Shown in pieces: positions 9,239-18,401 of a stretch of 64,000 nucleotides of DNA (positions within the stretch are counted from its first letter, which is position 1; the number at the start of each line of letters is the position of its first letter). Source of the DNA: Anaeromassilibacillus sp. An200 (GTDB lineage Bacteria > Bacillota > Clostridia > Oscillospirales > Acutalibacteraceae). A model generated the notes under the pieces. It ran no database searches. It worked only from the letters and a program-made list of their open reading frames with translations, and was not told the origin of the DNA. A program made the position numbers and the translations under genes. Where the stretch lies: assembly GCF_002160025.1 (NCBI RefSeq), contig NZ_NFJU01000015.1, positions 17,740-81,739 on the forward strand, written 5' to 3'.

Positions 9239-10678
9239 ATGGTTGACGTAGTCATCGTCGGAGGCGGCGTATGCGGCTGTTCGCTGCTCTACGAGCTGAG
9301 CCGCTATAAGCTCAGCGCTGTGCTGGTGGAAAAGGAGAACGACGTTTCCGTCGGTACCACAAAAGCCAACAGTGCCATTGTACACGCGGGATATGACCCG
9401 CATCCGGGCACCACAATGGCTCGGTATAACGTGGAAGGCAATGCGCTTGTCAAGGAGCTTTGCGAAAAGCTGGACGTTCCCTATAAGCAAATCGGCAGCC
9501 TTGTGCTCGCCTTCGACGCCGATCAGGACGCTCTGGTCCGCGAGCTGTTTGACCGCGGCACACAAAACGGTGTGCCTGGCATGAAGGTGCTCTCCGCCGC
9601 GGAGGTGCGCGAGATGGAGCCGAATGTGAGTCCCGAGGTCACCAGTGCCCTTTACGCTCCCAGCGCCGGAATCGTCAGCCCCTGGGAGCTGGCCATCGCA
9701 CTGGCGGAAACAGCTGTGAAAAACGGGGCACAGGTAGAGCTGAACAGTGAAGTCACATCCATCCAGCCAATCGACGGCGGCTTCCGCGTTACGGCCGGCG
9801 GCAAGGAGATTGACACCCGCTTCGTCGTCAACGCCGCCGGAATCTGGAGCGATAAAATCAACGACATGGCGGCCCCTCACACCTTCACCGTCTCCGCGAA
9901 CAAGGGCGAATATTTCCTGCTCGACAAGAGCCAGGGAACGCTGGTCAACCACGTCATTTTCCAATGCCCCAGCAAAGTGGGCAAGGGTGTGCTTGTCTCC
10001 CCCACCGTACACGGCAACCTGATTGTCGGCCCGAACGCTGAGGACGCGGAAAAGGACGATCTTGGAACAACAGGCGATGGGTTGGCCTTTGTCCGCAAAA
10101 TGGCGCTCCGGTCTGTCCCCGACATCAATTTCCGGGACTCCATCCGCAATTTCGCGGGTCTGCGCGCCAACACGGAGATCGATGACTTCCTTGTGGGCGA
10201 GACGGAGCAAAAAGGATTCTTCAATATCGCAGGCATCAAATCCCCTGGCCTGACCTCCGCCCCGGCCATCGCGCGCGATGTGGTGCGGATGCTCGGGAAA
10301 GCCGGTCTGACGCTGGATCCGAAAGAAACGTTTGTGGACGAGCGCCATGTGGTGCGCTTCAAACATCTTTCCCACGAGGAACGCGCCGCCGCCATCGCGA
10401 AAAATCCGCTGTACGGACAGATCGTCTGCCGCTGCGAGACCATTACCGAGGGCGAGATCGTCGACGCCCTGCACCGTCCGCTCCCCCCCTGTTCCATTGA
10501 CGGCGTAAAGCGGCGCTGCGGTTCCGGCATGGGACGCTGCCAAGGCGGCTTCTGCGGCCCCAGAGTACAGCAGATCATTGCCCGTGAACTTGGCATCCCG
10601 CAGGAAGCGGTCATGATGGATCGCGCCGGAACGGCTGTTATCACCGGCGAGACAAAGATGGGAGGGCGTACAGAATGA
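9239..10678 (+). CDS. FAD-dependent glycerol-3-phosphate dehydrogenase-like oxidoreductase (GlpA type)
   Basis: This flavoprotein probably oxidises glycerol-3-phosphate to dihydroxyacetone phosphate. The N-terminus has the FAD-binding GGGVCGCSLLYELSR, followed by TKANSAIVHAGYDP, a DAO-type fold with GLRANTEIDDFLVG, and IAGIKSPGLTSAPAIA. The last 80 residues form a BFD-like [2Fe-2S] domain with cysteines in CRCETITEGEI and RRCGSGMGRCQGGFC. The ATG at 9239 follows AGGAGGAAAGAG; the longer frame from 9077 would read through the terminator hairpin. Its stop overlaps the next start as ATGA. Regulation by GlpP is inferred from the leader. Confidence 0.92.
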   Translation: MVDVVIVGGGVCGCSLLYELSRYKLSAVLVEKENDVSVGTTKANSAIVHAGYDPHPGTTMARYNVEGNALVKELCEKLDVPYKQIGSLVLAFDADQDALVRELFDRGTQNGVPGMKVLSAAEVREMEPNVSPEVTSALYAPSAGIVSPWELAIALAETAVKNGAQVELNSEVTSIQPIDGGFRVTAGGKEIDTRFVVNAAGIWSDKINDMAAPHTFTVSANKGEYFLLDKSQGTLVNHVIFQCPSKVGKGVLVSPTVHGNLIVGPNAEDAEKDDLGTTGDGLAFVRKMALRSVPDINFRDSIRNFAGLRANTEIDDFLVGETEQKGFFNIAGIKSPGLTSAPAIARDVVRMLGKAGLTLDPKETFVDERHVVRFKHLSHEERAAAIAKNPLYGQIVCRCETITEGEIVDALHRPLPPCSIDGVKRRCGSGMGRCQGGFCGPRVQQIIARELGIPQEAVMMDRAGTAVITGETKMGGRTE

Positions 10679-11949
10679 ACGAAACCCTGTATGATGTCAT
10701 TGTGGTCGGCGGCGGCCCCGCCGGTCTTGCGGCCGCGCTGGAGGCTGCGAAGGAAGGCGCCGGTAAGGTGCTGATCCTGGAGCGCAACAACGAGCTGGGC
10801 GGTATTCTCAACCAGTGCATTCACAATGGCTTCGGCCTGCAATTTTTCAAGGAGGAGCTGACCGGCCCTGAATATGCCAGCCGCTTTATCGACAAGCTGG
10901 CGGACGCGGGTGTGGAAGTGATGCTCGGCGCGATGGTCCTCGATGTGTCTGCGGATAAAACCGTTCACGCGATGAGCCGTGAGCACGGCTATATGCAGCT
11001 TCGCGCGAAATCCGTCGTACTGAACATGGGCTGCCGGGAACGCACGCGCGGCGCGATCGCCATTCCGGGCGATCGTCCCGCTGGCGTCTTTACCGCTGGC
11101 GCGGCCCAGCTTTACATGAATATTGAGGGCTATATGGTCGGCAAGCGCGTGGTTATCCTCGGCTCCGGCGACATTGGCCTGATTATGGCCCGCCGCATGA
11201 CGCTCGAGGGCGCCAAGGTGCTGGCCTGTGTGGAGCTTATGCCGTACTCCAACGGCCTGAACCGCAATATCGTCCAGTGCCTGAACGACTATGACATTCC
11301 GCTTTATCTCTCCCACACAATCGTTGACATCAAGGGCGACAAGCGGGTAGAGCAGGTAGTGGTGGCGAAGGTGGATGAAAAACGCAATCCGATCCCCGGC
11401 ACGGAGATCACCTTTGACTGCGACACTGTTCTGCTCTCCGTCGGTCTGATTCCGGAAAACGAGCTGTCCCGCCAGGCTGGCGTGGAAATTGACCGGCGTA
11501 CCAACGGTCCTGTTGTCTATGAAAACATGGAAACCTCGATCCCCGGTGTATTTGCCAGCGGCAACGTGGTGCACGTCCACGATCTGGTCGACTTCGTGAC
11601 GCAGGAAAGCCAGCGGGCAGGACGGGCCGCCGCGCTTTACGCAAAAAACGGCGAACCGCAGGGGCCGTGCATCGCTGTGGAAAACGGCAGCGCTGTCACC
11701 TACACCGTGCCGCAGAAAATCCGTACGGAGAACGTGGATAAATTCGTGGAGATTTTCTTCCGCGTGAACTTTGTCTATACCAATATGGTGATCCAGATCT
11801 CGTCCGGCGGCGAGGTGCTGGCTCGTTTCAAGCGGGAACATATGGCTCCGGGCGAGATGGAAAAGGTCGCCTTCCCGAAGGCCTTGTTCCCGAAAATCCG
11901 GGATGGAAAAATCACGGTTTCCGTCGTGAAGGAGGAGGATGCAGAATGA
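10675..11949 (+). CDS. NAD(P)/FAD-dependent oxidoreductase
   Basis: This 424-aa flavoprotein is the second subunit of the glp-type complex. It has two dinucleotide folds: GGGPAGLAAALEAAKEG at the N-terminus for FAD and GSGDIGLIMARRM near residue 165 for NAD(P). A conserved NQCIHNGFGLQFF follows the first fold, and the FAD-end motif is GVFASGNVVHVHD. In Clostridia this protein always travels with a GlpA-like protein and a DUF1667 protein. It probably passes electrons from the dehydrogenase; the acceptor is not known. Overlaps of 4 bp on both sides point to strict coupling. Confidence 0.9.
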   Translation: MNETLYDVIVVGGGPAGLAAALEAAKEGAGKVLILERNNELGGILNQCIHNGFGLQFFKEELTGPEYASRFIDKLADAGVEVMLGAMVLDVSADKTVHAMSREHGYMQLRAKSVVLNMGCRERTRGAIAIPGDRPAGVFTAGAAQLYMNIEGYMVGKRVVILGSGDIGLIMARRMTLEGAKVLACVELMPYSNGLNRNIVQCLNDYDIPLYLSHTIVDIKGDKRVEQVVVAKVDEKRNPIPGTEITFDCDTVLLSVGLIPENELSRQAGVEIDRRTNGPVVYENMETSIPGVFASGNVVHVHDLVDFVTQESQRAGRAAALYAKNGEPQGPCIAVENGSAVTYTVPQKIRTENVDKFVEIFFRVNFVYTNMVIQISSGGEVLARFKREHMAPGEMEKVAFPKALFPKIRDGKITVSVVKEEDAE

Positions 11950-12299
11950 CCGAGCTGATTTGCATTGTCTGCCCGAAGGGCTGCCACCTGAAGGTGGATG
12001 AGGAAAACGGCTTCTCCGTAACGGGAAACAGCTGTCCGCACGGCGCGGAATACGGCCGCAAAGAATTGACCAACCCCACACGCGTTATCACCTCCACTGT
12101 CTGTGTGGAGGGCGGAACACTCCGCCGCGCCTCTGTTAAAACAAGCTCTGACATTCCGAAGGGAAAAATTTTCGAGGCGATGCGTTTGCTGGACAATGTA
12201 ACCATCCCGGCTCCCGTCGCGATCGGGGATGTGGTGGTGAAGGACATTCTTGGACTGGGAGTTGATTTTATCGCAACCAAGAATGTTCCCAAGCTTTGA
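11946..12299 (+). CDS. DUF1667 domain protein
   Basis: This 117-aa protein is the third gene of the glp-type operon. Four cysteines lie in the first half (CIVCPKGCHLKV and NSCPHG), fitting a metal or iron-sulfur site, followed by RVITSTVCVEGG. DUF1667 proteins are known as partners of the two preceding oxidoreductases; their exact role is not settled. An electron-transfer or assembly function is inferred. A terminator follows directly. Confidence 0.9.
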   Translation: MTELICIVCPKGCHLKVDEENGFSVTGNSCPHGAEYGRKELTNPTRVITSTVCVEGGTLRRASVKTSSDIPKGKIFEAMRLLDNVTIPAPVAIGDVVVKDILGLGVDFIATKNVPKL

Positions 12300-12315
12300 G
12301 AAAAAACAGCCAAAC

Positions 12316-12346
12316 AGCCGGGGGATCCGATCCTCCGGCTATTTTT
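12316..12346 (+). terminator. Terminator of the glp operon
   Basis: A hairpin with arms AGCCGGGGGAT and ATCCTCCGGCT (one G-T pair) is followed by ATTTTT. Confidence 0.8.
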
Positions 12347-12388
12347 ATCCGAGATTTTTTATCCATTTGCAAAAAATTTGTGGAAGAT

Positions 12389-12417
12389 TTGACGAAAGAG
12401 TGAGAATGGAGTACAAT
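12389..12417 (+). promoter_or_regulatory. Promoter of the MATE gene
   Basis: TTGACG (12389-12394), 17 bases, TACAAT (12412-12417). Confidence 0.7.
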
Positions 12418-12469
12418 GAAAAAAATAAGCGAATAAAGCGAAACTGCAAAAAGAAAAGGTGAATGGAAC

Positions 12470-13870
12470 GTGATTCTCTCAAAACTGCTGCGAACACACG
12501 CCATGGTGCGCGGCCATGAGCTGGAAGGTCCAATTCCCACAGACGGTGCGCTCTTAAAGGAAACGCTTCGGATCGCCTGGCCCTCTATGTTGGAGTCCTT
12601 TCTGGTCGCTCTGGTAGGCTTCATTGATACCATCATGGTGAGCAGCCTTGGTACAGCGGCAATTGCGGCAGTCGGCCTGACAACGCAGCCCAAATTTATT
12701 TGTCTGGCCGTCTTTCTCTCGCTCAACGTCGCGGTTTCCGCACTTGTGGCACGGCGGCGCGGTGAGGACGATTCCGCCAAAGCTAATCGTGTGCTTGTGC
12801 AATCCATCCTGATTACGCTCGGCCTCACACTTGTGATCAGTACAGCCGCCGTGGTCTTTGCCGATCCTATCATGCGGCTGGCGGGAACCGCACCAGACAC
12901 ACATGAAGAAGCCACGGCCTATTTCCGTATTATCTCGGGCGGCATGGTGTTCAACACGCTGACCATGGTGATCAACGCCGCACAGCGCGGCGCGGGCAAC
13001 ACCCGCATAGCCATGAAAACAAACATTGTGGCAAACGCGGTCAACATCTGCTTCAACTATCTTCTGATCGGCGGAAATCTCGGCTTTCCCCGTCTCGGCG
13101 TACGCGGCGCGGCGATCGCAACCGTACTCGGCACCGTCGTGGCCTGCGGCATGAGCCTGCGCTCCGCCCTGCATCGCGACCATTTCATCAGCCTGCGCGG
13201 GAGAATCCGCATTTCCTTTGATCGGGAGACTCTGCGCGCCATTATGAACATCGGTTCCAGCACACTGGCCGAGCAGATGTTTCTGCGCATCGGTTTCCTT
13301 ACCTACAGCATCATTGTGGCGAACCTCGGCACGACAGCCTTTGCGGCCCATCAGGTGGGCATGAATATCATGAGCATTTCCTTTTCCTTTGGAGACGGGC
13401 TTTCCGTGGCGTCTGTCGCGCTGGTCGGGCGCAGCCTTGGCGAAAAGCGGCGGGATCTCGCGCGTATTTACGGTGGGATCTGTCAAAAGGTGGGCGTCTT
13501 TTTCTCTGCTGTGCTCTCCATTATTTATCTGGTATTCAGCCGCCAAATCTTTCTCCTGTTTTCGGATGAAACCGATATTCTCTCCTATGGCGATATGATC
13601 ATGCGGCTCATGGTTGTTGTGGTATTTCTGCAAATTTCTCAGGTGGTATTCACCGGCTGTCTGCGGGGTGCGGGTGATGCGAAATATACAGCTCTTGTCT
13701 CCCTGATCAGCGTTGCTTTTGTGCGCCCGTTCAGCGGCTGGCTTCTCTGCTACCCGCTGGGACTGGGACTGTTTGGCGCCTGGCTGGGACTTGCCACCGA
13801 TCAGCTGGTACGTTTCCTGATGACTTATATCCGCTTCCGCAAAGGAAAGTGGGTCAATCTCAAAATTTAA
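12470..13870 (+). CDS. MATE-family efflux transporter
   Basis: This 466-aa inner-membrane pump has twelve predicted hydrophobic segments in two related halves. Typical MATE stretches are IAWPSMLESFLVALVGFIDT at the start, NAAQRGAGNTRIAMKTN at the end of the first half, AAHQVGMNIMSISFSFGDGL and FTGCLRGAGDAKYT in the second half. Translation starts at a GTG (12470) behind AAAGGTGA. Proteins of this family export cationic drugs or metabolites using Na+ or H+; the substrate is unknown. It appears monocistronic, with the PTS gene 50 bases downstream. Confidence 0.93.
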   Translation: MILSKLLRTHAMVRGHELEGPIPTDGALLKETLRIAWPSMLESFLVALVGFIDTIMVSSLGTAAIAAVGLTTQPKFICLAVFLSLNVAVSALVARRRGEDDSAKANRVLVQSILITLGLTLVISTAAVVFADPIMRLAGTAPDTHEEATAYFRIISGGMVFNTLTMVINAAQRGAGNTRIAMKTNIVANAVNICFNYLLIGGNLGFPRLGVRGAAIATVLGTVVACGMSLRSALHRDHFISLRGRIRISFDRETLRAIMNIGSSTLAEQMFLRIGFLTYSIIVANLGTTAFAAHQVGMNIMSISFSFGDGLSVASVALVGRSLGEKRRDLARIYGGICQKVGVFFSAVLSIIYLVFSRQIFLLFSDETDILSYGDMIMRLMVVVVFLQISQVVFTGCLRGAGDAKYTALVSLISVAFVRPFSGWLLCYPLGLGLFGAWLGLATDQLVRFLMTYIRFRKGKWVNLKI

Positions 13871-13921
13871 ACGATGGGTTCAACCGGATCCATGGGTACA
13901 TAGGGAAAGGAGGGAAAAGGC

Positions 13922-15829
13922 TTGCAGCTTCTTGATCTGCTGCGGGAGGAATTTGTTCTGCTGAACCGCCGGCCCGCTTCCAAAAACGAAGCGCTGCTCC
14001 TGATGACACAGGCTCTGGAACGCGGAGGGGTACTGGAAGACTCCATGGAATTTTTGCGCTGTGTCTTGCAGCGGGAGCAAGAGGGCACGACAGGCGTGGG
14101 AGACGGCGTGGCGATCCCGCATGCGCGTTCTCCCGCGGTGCGCGTTCCCGCGCTGGCCGCTATGACTGTACCGGAGGGCGTGGAATTTGATGCTCTGGAC
14201 GGACAGCCGGTGCGCCTGCTTTTTCTCATTGCCACACCGCCGGAGAAGGGTTCCGGAACACACCTTGAAGTTCTCAGCAGCTTAGCGGCCCTTTTGATGG
14301 AAAGCTCCTTTCGGGAAACACTGGAACGCGCCGGTTCACCGGAGGAATTCCGCTATATCGTTGAGCAGGCCGAGCATCGCAAAGCCTCCTCCTCCCTCTC
14401 TTCCGGCGAATTGCCGCGCGTGCTGGCTGTGACCGCCTGCCCAACAGGAATTGCTCACACGTATATGGCCGCGGAACAGTTGGAAAAAGCATCCGCACGC
14501 CATGGCATCTCCGTGAAGGTAGAGACAAACGGAGCGGCTGGGCGGCGCAACGTCCTGACCGATGAGGAAATCCGCGCCTGCGAGGGAATTATCGTGGCGG
14601 CGGACGCGGCTGTGGAGTTGGACCGCTTTCGGGGAAAACCAGTTCTGTTTGTACCAGTCAGCGAAGCGATCCGCCATCCGGACAAGCTTCTTTTTCAGGC
14701 GGTGTCCGGTGAAATTCCCAATTATGAGGGAGGCGTCTCCACCGGGCTGCACAGCATCTCACGCATTGCACACACCATTTACAGCCACCTGATGAACGGT
14801 GTCTCCCATATGCTCCCCTTTGTCATTGGAGGAGGCCTGTTGATTGCTTTGGCCTATCTGGTGGACTCCATTTTGGCCCCGGATGGGCCTGCACTCACCT
14901 TTGGCAGCAATTCCGCACTGGCCTACTTTCTGAAAGAAGAGGCCGGAGAAATAGCCTTTGGTTTCATGCTTCCCATTTTATCCGGCTACATTGCGAAGAG
15001 TATAGCCGATCGCCCCGGTCTTGTGGTGGGATTTGTAGCAGGCGCTCTGGCCGGAAGCGGAGGCGGCGGCTTCCTGGGAGCGCTTTTAGCCGGTTTCCTC
15101 GCCGGATATGTCATGCAGCTTGTGAAACGGATGCTCCGATTTCTCCCGGCGGGAATGGAAGGAGCCAAGCCTGTTCTGTTTTATCCGGTGATCGGCCTGC
15201 TTTCTGTCTGCGCTCTGACGGTGCTGGTCCTGGATCCTCCCATTTCCCACGTTAATGCCGCTCTCACCAACTGGCTTTCCTCTCTCGACGACATCGGCAC
15301 GGTAGCTCTTGGGGTTTTGCTTGCGGCGATGATGAGTGTGGATATGGGCGGACCTGTCAACAAGGCGGCTTACGTTTTTGCGACTGCTTCCCTGGTGAAC
15401 GCGGCGGGCAACCCGGTTTCCTCCCCGCTCATGGCCTCCGTTATGCTGGGCGGCATGGTACCGCCTCTTGCTATCGCGCTGGCAACCGTGCTGTTCCGTT
15501 CCCGCTTCACAACGCGCCAGCAGCAAACAGGCATGATGAATTTTATCATGGGGCTTTCCTTTATCACAGAAGGCGCCATTCCCTTTGCCGCTTCGGATCT
15601 GCGCGTCATTCCGGCATGCATGCTGGGCTCAGCGGTGGCAGGGGGAATTTCTGCTTACTTCCGCTGCTCGCTTCAGGCTCCCCATGGAGGAATTTTTGTG
15701 TTTGCTCTCGTGCCCAACTGGCCGATGTACTTTCTGGCTCTGGCTGCGGGTACTTTGATCTCGGCTCTGGCACTTGGGCTGATGCGGCATCCTAACCAAG
15801 GAAAGCAGGACGAAGAAAACGGCCGATAA
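13922..15829 (+). CDS. Fructose-type PTS transporter subunit IIABC
   Basis: This single 635-aa protein takes up and phosphorylates a sugar, most likely fructose or a related hexose. The order is IIA (residues 1-150, active His67 in AIPHARS), IIB (about 165-265, active Cys173 in TACPTGIAHTYMAAE) and IIC (about 285-625, several membrane segments, GGPVNKAAYVFA and FITEGAIPFAASD). The start is a TTG at 13922 behind AGGAGG; no ATG is well placed. No 1-phosphofructokinase or DeoR regulator lies nearby, unlike usual fru operons. Confidence 0.92.
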   Translation: MQLLDLLREEFVLLNRRPASKNEALLLMTQALERGGVLEDSMEFLRCVLQREQEGTTGVGDGVAIPHARSPAVRVPALAAMTVPEGVEFDALDGQPVRLLFLIATPPEKGSGTHLEVLSSLAALLMESSFRETLERAGSPEEFRYIVEQAEHRKASSSLSSGELPRVLAVTACPTGIAHTYMAAEQLEKASARHGISVKVETNGAAGRRNVLTDEEIRACEGIIVAADAAVELDRFRGKPVLFVPVSEAIRHPDKLLFQAVSGEIPNYEGGVSTGLHSISRIAHTIYSHLMNGVSHMLPFVIGGGLLIALAYLVDSILAPDGPALTFGSNSALAYFLKEEAGEIAFGFMLPILSGYIAKSIADRPGLVVGFVAGALAGSGGGGFLGALLAGFLAGYVMQLVKRMLRFLPAGMEGAKPVLFYPVIGLLSVCALTVLVLDPPISHVNAALTNWLSSLDDIGTVALGVLLAAMMSVDMGGPVNKAAYVFATASLVNAAGNPVSSPLMASVMLGGMVPPLAIALATVLFRSRFTTRQQQTGMMNFIMGLSFITEGAIPFAASDLRVIPACMLGSAVAGGISAYFRCSLQAPHGGIFVFALVPNWPMYFLALAAGTLISALALGLMRHPNQGKQDEENGR

Positions 15830-15850
15830 CACCACAGAATATGAAATAAT

Positions 15851-15901
15851 AAAACCGGCGGCTTCCTGAGCTTTGTGTGCTCAGAAAGCCGCCGGTTTTT
15901 C
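15851..15901. terminator. Bidirectional terminator
   Basis: Long arms AAAACCGGCGGCTTTCTGAGC-like (one mismatch) with A and T runs on the two sides separate the PTS gene from the converging transglutaminase operon. Confidence 0.9.
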
Positions 15902-15929
15902 TCTTGATCCAAAGGCTCTGGAAGCAGAA

Positions 15930-18398
15930 TCATCCTTTCCAGAGGAAAAGCAGGACGCGTTTCCAAAGCGGAAGCTTTTGGGCCGCCTTCCCATAAACCT
16001 GAGTCAGAAGGCTGCGGGCCTCCCTGCGCTCCTCCTCTGTCACACCATTGCGGCTGAACTTCGCCTTTTCCGCCAACTCACGCAGCCTCGGCTCCATCTC
16101 CGAGCCAAAACGCACAGCGCCGAGCGCATGGCGGTACATCAGCGCAACGGAACGGTTCGCAGGCAGACGGAGATACCGCTTTTCCCGAAGCGAGCGGCGA
16201 AGGAGGAAAAGCAAAACCAGCAGGGCGCAAAACAAAATCACGCCCAGTACACAGAGCAGAACCTGCCAAACAGGAGAAGCGCCCTCCTCTTCTTGCTCCG
16301 CATAAGACATCAAAGACGAGGAATTTTCCTGCACAGGATGCGAACTCACCGGCTGGGAAGCGGAAGAAGCTTCTTCCGGTGCGGAGGAAAGCTCTTCCGG
16401 TTCAGAGGATACCGGCTCGCTTTCCGTTTCATTGGAAACCATGGGAACCGTGCCGCCGCCTGGGGTCGCTTCCACAGGAACCCAGCCGAAGCCGGGGCAA
16501 TAGGCTTCCGCCCACGCATGGGAGCGGCTGTCCTTAACTTCCACCCAACCCTCTGGCCCGGCTTCCTCCAGCTCATCCCAGGAAAGGGCAAAACCCTCCA
16601 CATAGCGGGCCGGAATTCCCATGGAACGCAGCAGCATCACCGCGGTACTTGCAAAATGGACACAATATCCCTCATGGCTTTCCGTCACAAAATATTCGAT
16701 GAAATCCTCACCCTGCGGCGTTTGCGGCGCGTCGAGAGAATAAGTCGCCGATGTGGAAACCATCAGCTCCACCTGGGAGATCACATTGTCAAACGGAAGG
16801 CCCTCCGACTGTGCGCCCGGATAGAAGGAATCCAGCAAGGTTTCCTTGAGATCCTCCGGCACATCCAGGTAATGATCATAGACAAAGGTGGAGTATTCCG
16901 TTTCCTCCTCCATCCAGGTATGCAGCGGTTCAGGCAAAGCAGCCAGAAGATCGTCCGGCACCGGCGTGCAGTACAGCTTCCGCATCTCCTCGCGGGCATA
17001 TTCCGAGCCGTCCAGATAGTACAGGCCCTCAGGGAAAGGAAGCTCCTGACTGCTTGGATCATTCGTCTGGACACATTGCAGATAGGCTTCCGCCGCCAGC
17101 TCCCGATCTCCATACAGAAACGAACTCTGCACATCCAGGCAGTCCATGCTGTACTCCAGAGGAGCCGTCAGCCAATCCCCCCGTAAAAATGAGTCATGAA
17201 CATAGTCCGCTTCCGGAAATTCCTCGGGCGTGGTGGCAAGAGCATATGGGGCATAAAGGATTTCCCGGCTTGCCCCCACATTGCGCACGCTTACCCGAAT
17301 GCTGGAAAACAAATCCTTCCCCAGAAAACCGGAAAGATTTAACGGGGAAGTCCCGGCAAGGCTCTCCTCCAAAAGCGCATACTCGTCTTGCGGAAGCTGG
17401 CTCCAGCTGCTTCCGTTGTAAACGCTGCCGGTAAATCCACGCAGGCGCAGGTCGGTTCCCCGGCTGCTCTGCACCTCCAAAACGGTTTTTCCGGAAAAGC
17501 CATCGGTCTGGTTTTCCAAATTTGCCTGATCCCGGCTGCCGGAAAACAGAAGGGAATTGGTGACCTGCTCAACCAGCCTCTGTCCTGTTGTCTCTAAAGA
17601 AACACGCAAATCATCCACCTGTTCCGGACGCTGGTATTCTTCCGCCGGAATGGCAAAAAGGAGCAGGGACACCACCCCGGCCATGAGAGTCAGCATAAGA
17701 AAGGAAGCTGCCGGCAAGCGCTGTATTCCCGAGGAAAAGTTTTGTTTCCCCACACAGCAGCGCGCCCGGGAAGGCAAAAATGCCAGCCCCGCCCAAAACA
17801 CCAGGAGCATTGCCATCGCACACAGATTCGGCGTAATGGTAAACATCAGCGCGGCAAGCAGGAACGGGAATGTAAACACAAAAGCACACACAAAGCTTCT
17901 GCGGCGGAACACCGCCCAGGAGAGAGCCCCCGCCACTGGAACCATACAGGCTCCCACAAACATCGTGCAGCATCTCTGCCGCTCCAAATCCGTCATTTCC
18001 TCCACCAGAAAAGTGGGGAATTCAAACGGAGAGTTTTCTGTATATGCCTTTGTGATACAGTTGACGGTACAGAGAAAGCCCTGTACAATTTCGCCCTGAA
18101 ACCTCCACAAAAAAAGGCAGAGCGCGGCCGAGAGCAGGAACAGGAGGATATCCGCAAAACGCCAGCGGTACCCGGCTGTCAAAAGCAGGCTGAGACAGGC
18201 TGCAAGCGCTAAAAGCAGCGGCAGATGCGCCGGAAGGGCAAAGCTGCTGACAAAGGCCCATGCCGTACCGGCCAAACCAAGAAACAGCAGCAAGCATCCA
18301 ATCAGCAGGCTTCCCCAGCCATGCCCGCCCCCCTGCCGAACCTCCGGCGCCTGCATAAAGAGGGCAGAATATGTTTCATGTCTTTTCTTCCATTTCAT
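15930..18398 (-). CDS. Transglutaminase-like membrane protein (DUF3488/TgpA type)
   Basis: This 822-aa protein has about six membrane segments in the first 250 residues, a large extracellular region with a transglutaminase-like core, a Ser/Glu-rich linker, one more membrane helix and a cytoplasmic tail. The core shows the catalytic Cys in SHEGYCVHFAST and His in SRSHAWAEAY. The third position reads WVPVEATP, with Glu where many relatives have Asp. It is the last gene of a MoxR-DUF58-transglutaminase operon, a widespread set of unclear role, perhaps in peptide cleavage or protein maturation at the surface. Confidence 0.9.
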   Translation of the reverse strand: MKWKKRHETYSALFMQAPEVRQGGGHGWGSLLIGCLLLFLGLAGTAWAFVSSFALPAHLPLLLALAACLSLLLTAGYRWRFADILLFLLSAALCLFLWRFQGEIVQGFLCTVNCITKAYTENSPFEFPTFLVEEMTDLERQRCCTMFVGACMVPVAGALSWAVFRRRSFVCAFVFTFPFLLAALMFTITPNLCAMAMLLVFWAGLAFLPSRARCCVGKQNFSSGIQRLPAASFLMLTLMAGVVSLLLFAIPAEEYQRPEQVDDLRVSLETTGQRLVEQVTNSLLFSGSRDQANLENQTDGFSGKTVLEVQSSRGTDLRLRGFTGSVYNGSSWSQLPQDEYALLEESLAGTSPLNLSGFLGKDLFSSIRVSVRNVGASREILYAPYALATTPEEFPEADYVHDSFLRGDWLTAPLEYSMDCLDVQSSFLYGDRELAAEAYLQCVQTNDPSSQELPFPEGLYYLDGSEYAREEMRKLYCTPVPDDLLAALPEPLHTWMEEETEYSTFVYDHYLDVPEDLKETLLDSFYPGAQSEGLPFDNVISQVELMVSTSATYSLDAPQTPQGEDFIEYFVTESHEGYCVHFASTAVMLLRSMGIPARYVEGFALSWDELEEAGPEGWVEVKDSRSHAWAEAYCPGFGWVPVEATPGGGTVPMVSNETESEPVSSEPEELSSAPEEASSASQPVSSHPVQENSSSLMSYAEQEEEGASPVWQVLLCVLGVILFCALLVLLFLLRRSLREKRYLRLPANRSVALMYRHALGAVRFGSEMEPRLRELAEKAKFSRNGVTEEERREARSLLTQVYGKAAQKLPLWKRVLLFLWKG

Positions 18399-18401
18399 AG
18401 G

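Noticed and set aside
9877..12081. A 734-aa minus-strand frame
   Set aside because: Antisense shadow of the two glp-type oxidoreductases.
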